A stretch of DNA of 64,000 nucleotides from Argentina anserina (lineage: Eukaryota; Streptophyta; Magnoliopsida; Rosales; Rosaceae). The position numbers and the translations under genes were made by a program. This document shows positions 13,184-23,059 of the stretch, piece by piece (the first letter of the stretch is position 1; each line of letters begins with the position of its first letter). The stretch lies in the NCBI RefSeq assembly GCF_933775445.1, contig NC_065874.1, positions 29,892,501 through 29,956,500 of the forward strand. The letters run 5' to 3'. The notes under the pieces are model-generated. The model did not search any database, had not been told where the DNA came from, and saw only the letters and a program-made list of their open reading frames with translations.

Positions 13184-13369
13184 TGAAAACAATATAATGA
13201 ATGCGAGAGAATAATGTTAGTTTTATTAATAGATATAGAGCCTTATATATAGTCATTACATCAAAGATCCCGATGAATCAGAGATACGATATTATTCCTT
13301 AACTAGTTAGGCTATACTAATTAGAACAAGATACACCAAGAATATCTAGGAGATGATTCTCCTACAACA
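13184..13369 (-). repeat. 3' LTR of the copia element
   Basis: Starts on the minus strand at 13369 with TGTTGTAGGAGAATC and ends at 13184 with TTCA. It is closely similar to 22670-22854, with scattered substitutions. The flanking TATAT lies at 13179-13183. Confidence 0.88.
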
Positions 13370-13378
13370 CACTCCCTT
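13370..13378 (-). other. Polypurine tract of the copia element
   Basis: The minus strand reads AAGGGAGTG directly before the TG start of the 3' LTR, where the plus-strand primer of a copia element is expected. Confidence 0.7.
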
Positions 13379-13873
13379 GTATCACGATTCTAATGTGTCA
13401 TAGTGCAATATTCTTACCTCGATAAAAACCGTACCAAGCAAAACAAAAACCTCTTGGGTAAAATTAAAAGCTTTGATCGAAGGAGAAAAAAAGTACAACG
13501 CACTAATGAGAAATGACCGATGCATGTGACGTAGACTCCCACAGATGTATACAAAACTGCTCCCTCTGATCATTAACTCAATTTTGGAGCTTTGATAAAT
13601 GACGCGATCTAATGCGTCTCACATGCTTCACAAATGTAGATTTAGGTAAGTGAACAAATCTGTCACATTATCCTCATAACGAATCTGATCAACTTAGATA
13701 TTCAACATCTCTTGTTGTTGCTGATTATAAAAGCACTTTGGCGAAATATGCTTTGTGTTATCACCCTTAATGTAACCTAACTTCATCTGCTCAATGCAAG
13801 CCGCAATCTTCATATATACAAGTTGGTTCAACTATAGTAGAAATTAATCCACTAGCATCTCGAATATGAGTAA

Positions 13874-14236
13874 TTATTGCTCGAAACCAAATGCATTATT
13901 TGACGGCTTCATGTAATGCAATGATCTCAGAATGATTTGATGAAGTAGCAACAAGGGTTTGCTTGGTTGATCTCCAAGAAATCGCCGTATTCCCCATGGT
14001 AAAAACATAACCAGTTTGGGAACGTCCATGTGTAGATCCGAAAGGTATCCAGCATCAGCAAATTCTATCAACTCATCACTGGAAGTTGTAGGAAAGTAGG
14101 AATCACAATTCAAAATGCTAAGAACTAGCACTGGCGGTGGCAGCGGTAGAGCTGTGTCCGGCTTTTCAGGATGTTGTGGCGGCGACACGGTCACATACCA
14201 GTCTGACATCGCCATCAATTCTTGTCGAAATAACAC
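13874..14236 (-). pseudogene. Copia RNase H remnant
   Basis: Minus-strand translation contains the copia RNase H signature DELIEFADAGYLSD, with further RNase H-like text in shifted frames. This is the C-terminal end of pol, cut off from the reverse transcriptase by the solo LTR at 14254-15656. Not functional. Confidence 0.65.
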
Positions 14237-14253
14237 TTCTCTTGTCGGAATAC

Positions 14254-15656
14254 TGATGTGCTTCTATTATCCTGTAAGTATATGCCTCATATCCTTGGTT
14301 TATATGTTTTGTTCTCTAATTTATTATTGATTTATGTTATTTTAGTGTGTTTACATGTTTGAGTGAAAGAGAGAAGAAAATAGGCTAAAATGACCTAACA
14401 AAGATTAAATAACGATTATATTTTTCATTGTCAGAATCTGTCTGTGCAGAACATCCAACTTTACCGATGTCTTGAGAGAGTTCCAGATCGAATCAGACCA
14501 TGAGCCATATATCACTCGAAAGATATGGATGTCTATTTTCTGTAAGATTTGACGGATCTTGATTTCGATATTCTGAGAGGAAGTTATGATCGTATGAGTG
14601 ACGAGCGGTCAGCGCTGAAACCTGCTCGAGTTCACTAGCATTCATGAAGAACTCAAGTTGTTTTGCCAAGTTCATTCAATTCCAATACATCAAGATCAAT
14701 GATTCAGATGAAGATGCATATGATACATGGATTCCTACTTCTACAAGAGATATTTCAAGGTTTTCCCATTTGATATCAAGATAGGAGTCTAAAACCAAGT
14801 CTTATAAGGAAATTGAAGTCAAAGATGAGCAATAATCTTCTCTATATAAGGGAGCGCGAATTTCATATGAGATGAGGTCTCAAAAGCATAATATAGACGC
14901 CTGAGGAGTAGAGACCATCCATCCATCTTCACCATTCCATTCTTTTATGTTTTTGTTATATTTTTCTTAGTCGTGGTTTGTTAAACCTTTTTCTAGGGTT
15001 AGGATGATGCCCTATCATGATTATTTATGTAGTTTGATGTTTTATTGATGGATTTGTAGTTTCTTTATGATGAATTTTTAGTCACTATTTGAATTGATGC
15101 TTTATGTTTAAGTTATTTGATTGAACACCTTAGGGCTTTGCATATAGTAATTAGAAGATGAATTTGAGGCGTACCTGCAATATAATTCAACTTAGTCTCT
15201 TATGAATTACATTATTGTCGTACCTGAGGTAATTGTTTGCATGGTTCTTTTATTTTCTAGAATGTAAGGAGTACTGCATGGTAGGATATACGACATTTGC
15301 CGTACCTAGAGATATTATACACTTAAGGAAAGCTGTGGTCTAAGTGTCGTATCTGGACTTAGATACGGGAATTGTCATCTAGAGATACGAAAGAATCCTT
15401 TAGTTGCAATACATAAATAAGAGTATGAGTGGTTGATTCTGATACCTTAGATTTACATCTTGTTTGTTTGTTATATTATCTCATTTATTATTTGAAAATC
15501 TAAAAACTATATCTTGATTGCTTTTGTGATTTTAGTTTAGATTAATTAACTTAGGATTAAATCGATTCTCAATCCTTAGTTGGAACGACGTCGTGCTTGC
15601 ACACTATAGTAACGACGATTCGTGCGCTTACAAGTTTTAATTAAAATTTTACAACA
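14254..15656 (+). mobile_element. Solo LTR nested in the copia element
   Basis: Begins TGATGTGCTTC and ends TTTTACAACA, with AATAC on both sides (14249-14253 and 15657-15661), a perfect five-base target duplication. Length is 1403 bases and there is no coding region. A TATA-like CTCTATATAAGG at about 14838-14849 and recurring CGTACCTG/CGTATC words fit an LTR promoter region. The ends resemble gypsy LTRs. Orientation is inferred from the TATA box. The lack of internal sequence implies LTR-LTR recombination. Confidence 0.85.
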
Positions 15657-15833
15657 AATACTGATAATAAAATCCCATATTAATAGAACCATTCAAACAC
15701 CTGAAGATGTTCTTAATACCATTCCAATGATGAATGGTTGGTGTAGAACTCAACCTGGCCAATAAGTAAAGCTAGATAAGGTAAAGCTCCTATAGCACTC
15801 AAATATGGATATTCAGGACCATGAATCTCTTTA

Positions 15834-16415
15834 TCATCCTCTTTTCTGACGAAATTGATCTTTCTTGGTATCCAGACTTCTTATGACCATGGGAGTACTA
15901 GTAGGGTGCACAACTTTCTCCATACATAAGCATCTGAGCATCTTTCGGACACATGCAAACTGGTGTACAAGGATTCCACCAACTCTATGCTCAATTTCCA
16001 AACCTAAGTAAAACAGAGTCTTTCTCATGTTTTTCATCTCAATTTCTGCTTTCATGTAGCTTATCATCTGATGAATCTCATTCAGAAAACTAATTATATT
16101 CATATCATCGACATAGAAAACTACTATAGAAAAACCAGAACTATTGTGTTTGATAAGTACGCAAGGGTACAGTTCATCGTTCTTGTATCATTTCCCAATC
16201 AAGTATTTGCTCAAATGTTTATACCACATTCTACAAGATTGTTTCGATCCATAAAGTAAGTGTTGTAACCTAATAGCATAGGCTTTACGTGGTTTACTTG
16301 ACTTGGGTACTTGAAGTCCATCATAAACCTTCACGTATATTTTTGTATATAGATCCCCATAAAGATACGCGGTTACCACACCTAACAGCTGCATGTCTAG
16401 CTTTTTAGAAACCAC
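15834..16415 (-). pseudogene. Copia reverse transcriptase remnant
   Basis: Two shifted minus-strand pieces. 16188-16415 carries the RT stretch with TAYLYGDL and LLYGSKQSCRMWYKHL (family form: fLhGdL, YGLKQspR-W). 15834-16103 carries the following piece, with FYLGLEIE and STPM. Text between the two pieces shows the position of the catalytic YVDD region in a broken frame. The same family appears again at 46.0-47.8 kb. Confidence 0.75.
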
Positions 16416-17095
16416 CAGACTTAATACATATATCAGAATGTAATGATATCCATAACTGGAGAATACGTCTTTTCATAGTTAACAGTAGGATGCTAAGAGA
16501 ATCCTTGATTGTTGAATTGTACTTTATACCGCAGGACTTCGCCTTTCTCATTCAGCTTTCAAACAAAGACATATTTATGTCCAACATGCTTAACATTCGA
16601 CGGTATTTCAACAACCAGACTGAAAACTTGCATTTTATTCAGTGAGTCTAGTTTTGTCTGGATTACTTCCTTCCATTTCGGCCAATCTGCTCTTCGTCTA
16701 TATTTTGTAACTCAGCGCGGTTCCATATCGTCGTCGTCAATGATTTCCTGAGTGACGGAATAAGCAAACATATCATCAATCAACATGGAATTCTCATCCA
16801 TGACTTCTTGAGCATTTATTTCGGTCAATGAGATTTTTTTGCTCTCTGATATCAACAATGAGTCCAAAGCTTCCTTCAAATCATCAAGTGTTGATTCATG
16901 GACATAATTATGATATGTGGATCTATTTGTGCCTTGACTTTAGCTCTTTTTCTTGGTTGTAAGTCTGTGGAACCTATTGGTTTCCCCATTTGATTAGGAG
17001 GGGCTGACACCGTTGTCGTACCTCTACCTGGGATATGCTTAACTGAGCCATGCCCAAGTACGTCGGTATCTTGCCCGAAGATCGAGACTTCTAAC
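16416..17095 (-). pseudogene. Copia integrase C-terminal and linker remnant
   Basis: Decayed minus-strand pol. The 16876-17115 reading frame (proline- and glycine-rich, ending in a basic RKRAKVKAQ segment) matches the copia linker between integrase and RT. A related stretch lies at 46366-46608 in the second relic. Many stops; the hAT MITE at 17104 interrupts it. Confidence 0.5.
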
Positions 17096-17103
17096 CTCGC
17101 AGG

Positions 17104-17418
17104 TAGAGGTTGCAAACGGGCCGGGCCGGGCTGGCCCGGTCCATTTTAAACGGGCCAAAAACATGCTCGTGCCGTGCTCGGGCCGGCCCATTTATTTATC
17201 GTGCCGGGCTCAGGCCGGGCCATTTCCTTAAATATTAAGCCCGGCCCGGCACGGCCCATTATTAAGCCCGGCACGGCCCACAGGCCAAAATATCTCGGCT
17301 CGGCACGACCCATTATAATAACGGGCTCGGGTCGGGCCGGGCTTCTAACGTGCTCGGGCCGAGCCGGGCCGATTTATAACGGGCTGGGTCGGGCTTTTGG
17401 GCCCATTTGCCACCTCTA
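17104..17418. mobile_element. hAT MITE, 315 bp, very GC-rich
   Basis: Inverted ends read TAGAGGTTGCAAACGGGCC on the left and TAGAGGTGGCAAATGGGCCC on the reversed right. Flanks are a perfect eight-base duplication CTCGCAGG (17096-17103 and 17419-17426), the size expected for hAT. The body is almost wholly built from GGGCC/GGCCC words that can fold on themselves. No coding capacity. It landed in the copia pol remnant. Confidence 0.9.
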
Positions 17419-18102
17419 CTCGCAGGACAATTTGCAGTAGGTATACTTGATCTCGTCACTTTTATAAAATCTGTAAAAGCATTAGGCATCGAATCTGCCA
17501 CCTTATATAGTTATAAAACGTTGCGCTTCAATCTCAAAATGAGATGTGCGGGGATCATAATGAGACATAGTGGGGGGACACCATATCCGTTCTCGATGTT
17601 TATGTTAAAGAAATATGTTCTTTTCTCCCCCTTAAACGCGAGAAGTGTCTCATCAAAGTGACAATCTTCAAATTTAGTAGTAAAGAGACCTCATGTCTCA
17701 TCTATGTAGACCCATTTTCTTACTCAGTGGAGGCCACATAGGCACATAAACCGCGTAACCAAATATGCTTAAATGTGGAATGTCATACTCATATCCAGTT
17801 ACCACCTGATACACATGAAAATGTTGCTTGGCGGTAGGTCTGAAAACGAATAAGTACAACTGCATGCAAAATTGCATATCCTCAGGCAGTTATGGGTAAA
17901 TTACTTTGCATAACCAGAGCCCTAGCTATAAGCTAAAACCGCTTAATTATCTCTTCTGCTAAATAATTCTACGAATGAACATAGGGTACGGAATGTTTAA
18001 CATCTATCCCGATTGACATGCAATAATTATCAAATGCAATAATAGACTTAATCGGATGATCAAGGTGGTGAGCCCTGAGCTTTATTATATGAGCAAGTAG
18101 AT

Positions 18103-18468
18103 TCAGAAATGTAGCATTGCGTGTGGACAATAAATCGATGCATCTACCATAATCATAAAGTATCTAAATGGTCCGCACTCTGGTGTTATAGGTCCACATA
18201 TATCACTTTGGATCCTTTGTAAGAATTGTATGTTATGTATATTATCAACTACAAAGGAAGGCTTAGCCTGCATTTTTGTGTACCCACAAACTCTACAAAA
18301 TGATTGATGGGCATTAGAGATCACGGTAAAAGCATTGCATAACACCATAGGATGCATCACGGCCACATAGGACCGTGGGATAGCCTTGGTAGGCAGTGAG
18401 GCCAAGCCATGGCCGGACATAGGTGCCACGGGTTTGCCACCATCATCTATTGCGTGTGGGGTTCCCAC
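18103..18468 (-). pseudogene. Copia GAG-pre-integrase/integrase remnant
   Basis: Minus-strand reading frame with a zinc-finger-like stretch (HQSFCRVCGYTK) followed by the start of the integrase core (IQSDICGPI, PFRYFMIMVDAS). The order and spacing are those of copia pol. It ends next to a solo LTR at 18531. A related fragment is at 47409-47750. Confidence 0.75.
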
Positions 18469-18530
18469 ATGCTTTCTAGCCTTTTGAAAAATGGATAACC
18501 GTTTGAAGTATATGAATTATCATATCACAT

Positions 18531-19698
18531 TGTCACACCCCAGTTCCGCCGGTCGGCGGTCCCATGGAGCGCAACATAGATGTTACAGTGCGGTTTGTAA
18601 TAATAAAGACAACTTATTTCTAGGATCTTCACTCTAGCTAGGATTGTCAGATCCTTTCCAACTCGACACACTACTATTATTTGCAAAAAGAGTGTATAAA
18701 TGGGTGGGTGAGCAAAACCACACGCTCAGTGAGTGTGTAATGTAATATGCCAGCAAAACCATGTTATTTCACTCACGCTATAAGAAAACAGTATATCATA
18801 TGCACATCGATCACAACAATTCATCACATCGTATCCTTCCTTCTCATTGATTATCCTTTAATTTAGTAATCCCCACGGGTCACCTAATGTACTCTTACCC
18901 TATATCTCCATGTGCCACATCTTTATTTTAACATAACCCAATCAGGAAGTTCACTGTTCCATGACTTGTCACATAGTGGATCTAGCACCATAATACATAT
19001 AATTTTAACACAGTTCACAAATCAACATGCTTCATTTGAAAATAGAGAGATATTTAATAAATAGATCAAAATTATGCTTAATACATTACAAAAATCACTC
19101 ACCTCGAGAATATGAATCGTCACCCGGATCATAAATCGAGACATTTAAACGAGCATTCTAAAAATCACTGTCGGATCTAGCCCAAACCCCAAGGATGGAA
19201 AGAGTACACTGATACAAATCCGTCGCCAGTCGTGGATTGCAAATCGGAGTTACAGATCAAAACTTATGATCCGTGGAATTTTCTTCGCAAAACTAATAAA
19301 ATAATATAAAAAACTTAAGAAAGAAAGTATTTAGGAGAGAGAGAAAGTCACGGTTGAAAAGAGGGGGCTGTCCTTTTAGAGATGACACATGTCAACACAA
19401 GAGAGGACCACAATTCATATTTCACTAAGTGACAAATATCACATGACTCATATCTGATGATGATGTCAGCATCCCACATGGGTCAGTTGAGAATTTACCA
19501 TGTGTCACCACGTCATCCATTCTGAGCTCGAGACGTCATCGAACGACATAAGTTAGATGAAATTTCGATAAATCGTTAAAAATAGATCGGGACTCCAAAA
19601 AATTGACCGAAACATACGGAAAACTCGTGGCGACCTCCATTTTCTATTTCTCAAAAGAAAAATAAAATTTAACCTACATAAAAAATCAGGTTGTTACA
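18531..19698 (+). mobile_element. Solo LTR nested in the copia element
   Basis: Begins TGTCACACCCC and ends GGTTGTTACA, with CACAT at 18526-18530 and CACGT at 19699-19703, a five-base duplication with one change. Length is 1168 bases, non-coding. The TGTCAC...TTACA ends resemble those of the two larger LTRs at 23060 and 30802, but the interior looks different. Orientation is inferred from the TGTCACACCCC start. Confidence 0.8.
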
Positions 19699-20363
19699 CA
19701 CGTCCAAGATGACTTAGACGATCATGTCATAGCTTGTAAGTATCAAAATCACAGAAAGACTCGCTACTACATTAGATTCAATGCCACATAGTGTGGTAAA
19801 GTACAATCCACTACTAACATGCGCAAACCTCTCTAGAGCACGACGATGACATCTGAATCCAGAGATATTCAGTTTCATTCACAACTTTTGTGTTCATGTG
19901 ATAATTTTGGCACAGATATCCTTCAAATTGAGTAAGGTTTGGTTCCTTTTTGGTGCATAAAGTGCATCTTTGACTGTTATAGGAGTAACATTAGGTAGCA
20001 AGAATGACACTACTACGTCCTTAGATTAACTGATCATTCCCAATAAGACAAGTCACAGAGGATTTGTAAGGTATAAATTTTGTGAAAAATTGCTTATCAC
20101 CGGTTGACATCTACAAGTAAATTGTAAAAAGTAATTATTATTTTTTTGAAAAAGACAATGCGAACGTTCTCTAATGGACGATAAAAATATGAATACTAAG
20201 GGTCAAAACAAGTTGGGATCCCTTAAATGTGCATAACAACATCTTAGGTATGTAGAAAAATCACATGACAAGCTCAATTGGTTGCCAAAGTGTAAGTATC
20301 ATGTCATTTGATCTAAAACTATGATCAGCATAAGACAATGAATATATAAATGCAAGCCCTCGC

Positions 20364-20705
20364 GGGGGGGGGGGGGGGGGGGGGGGGCTGCGGGGAAGTC
20401 GTGCAGGTGCTACGGGGGATCCCTGCATGCGACAGTAGGGGCATGGCAGTGGGGTGCAGGGGGGCTTAGCAGCGCAGAACAACTGCAGGGAGGCCTGCAG
20501 AGCCGAGGCAATGCAGTTGCATGGTAACAAAACAGGGGCCGTGCATGGCATCTGCAGGGCTACAACAGGGAGTCTGTAGGGCTACGGGGTAGCTTGCAGG
20601 GCTGCTGCAGGGGGGGCTGCAGGGCCGAGGCCGAGCATGGCAGAGCTAAGGCAGGGAGGTCTGCAGTGGCATAATTTGCGGCAGTTCGGCAGGGCTCAGG
20701 CGGTC
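20364..20705. repeat. 24-base poly-G and GCAGGG-rich block
   Basis: An unbroken run of 24 G (20364-20387) leads into about 320 bases built from variants of GCAGGGCTGC and GGGGCTGCAGG. It sits inside the AT-rich copia element, so composition changes sharply at both edges. Long open frames here come from low complexity and are not genes. Runs of G3 or longer could form G-quadruplexes. Confidence 0.8.
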
Positions 20706-21410
20706 GGAAAAAAAAATTCTTTTCCTTTTCATTTAACGTTTTTGTGGGGATAAACCGAGCCATGGACTGAACTTCTCAACCGAGGTCAAGGGCGTGCAAC
20801 GCAAACTTGTTATAATTTTGCCACTCCCCTAAGCTTTCATGTGTTAGTTCAATTCGAACGATAAGTTCTCAAACATCACCATAATTGTAAACCGTTGGAA
20901 TTCAATTCTATGAAATTTTCTGTCATAGATTCCAAACCATTCGAGCATTAAGAAAAACAAAAATAACGCTTGTCCACATTCTTGTAACAAATAACCAAAA
21001 ACGAAACTTTTATTAATATGCCAAATTGAAAGTACATCAACATTGTTCTGAAAAATAAACATTTGGCTTAATAAAGCCTTATTGTGGGCAACATTGCCAT
21101 TATAAATCAAACTTAAAAACTTGAACAAAGTAAGCAGAATAACGATAGTCAATCGACATGGATCTAATCGAAATCAAGAGTGAACTGAGCCTCGGGACCA
21201 GCTTTCTCATTCTCCTTAGTCTGAAAGTCATATACTTTGAGCATGATAGTAGCATTAGCGTCAGGCATCTGCTCAGAATGCACCGTTCTTATATAGAGAG
21301 AGGCGCTTTCACATCTTCTTAACTGACACATTTTCAACAAAGTTAGCTTCCTCTAACAAGTACTGCTTACATTTCTTGTGAGCTTGAACAATCTCCTTAA
21401 GAGCACGATA

Positions 21411-21959
21411 TTACTTATGAACTTTTTTTGTCCTTGCATTGTTGTTATTGAGAATGATCTCATGGTGACGTTGCTTCTTCTTGAGAAGGTTAATCAAATA
21501 TGCAAAACTGTTGATTCTTTTGGCCTCATTATCAAGGTGATATTGGTGAGCTATTTCACTCGCAGATTCTGGGAAAGTCTCTAGGGTCTTCTTGATCATG
21601 TCATCGTCAGTTTTCTCCTTGCCACACATGCTCAAATATTCCTGGAGATTTAGCATTTCCTGATGGTAGTCATGAATCTTGGCATAGTCATGTAGACATA
21701 TTGATCTCCATTCTGCCAACAAAGTTGACTGCCATGCATCATGCACATTGTTAAACCGTTCCTTGAGAGTATCCTAAAGAACTTTTAGATCTATGAGCTT
21801 TAGGCACTGTTTATTGAGCACTTTGTCTATATGGCGCTTGAGAAATATCAGGGCCTGAGCTTTTACCTCTTTGGACTCTTGGTCCTCTTTTTCTTTTGGA
21901 GGTTTGATGACAGCAGTAAACTTCTTTCTGACTAACATGATTCCCACTTGGATACCCAT
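21411..21959 (-). pseudogene. Copia gag remnant
   Basis: Two minus-strand pieces in the same family sense. 21774-21959 is lysine-rich, and 21411-21746 contains a gag-like stretch with KIHDYHQEMLNLQEYL and KTLETFPES. This is the UBN2-type gag helical domain of copia elements. Intervening stops and shifts break it. Its position next to the 5' LTR is as expected. Confidence 0.65.
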
Positions 21960-22658
21960 CGATGATACTCAGTACCATGAGAATCTATGATGTCAAACTA
22001 TGTTCATGTATTTTCAGACATCTACAAGAAAAAATTTAAGATGTTTGTTTTGAATCAATGAAATAAGTTTGATTAAATAAACTATTTAACAACAATTGTA
22101 AGGGTCAAATCGATGCGAATTTGCGGCTATGACTGCCACGATCGAAATTTTCTTTTATTGTTGTTCCTTTTTTTCATATTTAGCTACACACAACGGTTAC
22201 ATATGGTAATAATGGCAATCGCAGCCGCTCCTAAAACACTATATCAGTTAAGTGGCGAGTTCCCCTGATATCTACTCGAGAAGCATAAGAATCGGGTTGA
22301 TAAGAAAATGAGTTTGAAAGTCCCCAATGCAGGACAAAAATCTCATCAAAGTAAATTCATTGTAAGTAGGAACTTTAATTTATAAATTTACCTTGAATTG
22401 CAAAAGTCTTGTAAAATTATTACTCTTCTTCTGCTTTTTCTTTGCTCGGCAACAACTTGAAGCTTGATTTTCTTCTTCTCTTGGTGCGGCTGCAAAGGGA
22501 GCTAAGATTACCGAGGAGCGGCGGCCGAATGAGGCAGGGGGTGGAGGCTGGCGGCGCTAGGGAAGGTGCGGCCGACTAGGAAAAAGAATAAAAACTAGGG
22601 TTTTTAGGTTTTGTTTTTCGGGTTCTAGGTTTAGGGAAACTCAGTGCAAGAGATGTGC

Positions 22659-22669
22659 GCTTGATATCA
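22659..22669 (-). other. Copia primer binding site
   Basis: The minus strand reads TGATATCAAGC straight after the 5' LTR. The usual site complementary to initiator Met tRNA is TGGTATCAGAGC, so this is a degraded copy. Confidence 0.7.
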
Positions 22670-22854
22670 TGAAACAATAGAATGAATTCGAGAAAATAAC
22701 GGTAATTTTATTGATAGATATGAAACCTTATATATAAACATTACATCAAAGGTCTCCATGAATAAGAGATACGATATTATATCTTAATTAGCTAGGCTAT
22801 ATTAATTAGGATAACATACACCAAGAATATCTAAGAGATGATTCTCATACAACA
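22670..22854 (-). repeat. 5' LTR of the copia element
   Basis: Begins on the minus strand at 22854 with TGTTGTATGAGAATC and ends at 22670 with GTTTCA next to the primer site. It pairs with 13184-13369. TATAT follows at 22855-22859. Confidence 0.88.
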
Positions 22855-23059
22855 TATATCAGTACATGATATATTTATTAATTACATTAAATGACGAGTT
22901 GTCTATTTGACAAAGTTTCCCAATAGAAGACAAGCGAGAAAAATTAGCTTGCACACGGTTGACATATATTGCACGTGATGCCTGTGACACTAGCCAACCC
23001 GCATAGCTATTGCCACACATAAGAACAAAGATTACCTCTAAAACTTGGAACGATGGCAT
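22855..23059 (-). other. Host island between two insertions, open on minus strand
   Basis: About 200 bases left between the copia element and a solo LTR. The minus strand is open for 66 codons. When the solo LTR is set aside, the open frame continues upstream through the GGCAT duplication for some codons. I do not recognise the product. It could be a fragment of an old exon that both elements hit, or chance. Confidence 0.25.

Larger units (their letters stand above)
13184..22854 (-). mobile_element. Ty1/copia retrotransposon, old, with nested insertions
   Basis: Two ~186-base LTRs face the same way (13184-13369 and 22670-22854) and begin on the minus strand with TGTTGTA. The element is flanked by TATAT on both sides (13179-13183 and 22855-22859), a five-base target duplication. 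A degraded tRNA-iMet primer site follows the 5' LTR and a purine tract precedes the 3' LTR. Gag, integrase, reverse transcriptase and RNase H remnants lie in copia order on the minus strand. Two solo LTRs and a MITE are nested inside, each with its own target duplication. The many stops and diverged LTRs mark an old, inactive copy. Confidence 0.88.

Noticed and set aside
20261..20763. Two minus-strand frames rich in Pro, Ala and Cys.
   Set aside because: They lie in the poly-G and GCAGGG low-complexity block; lack of stops is due to base composition.
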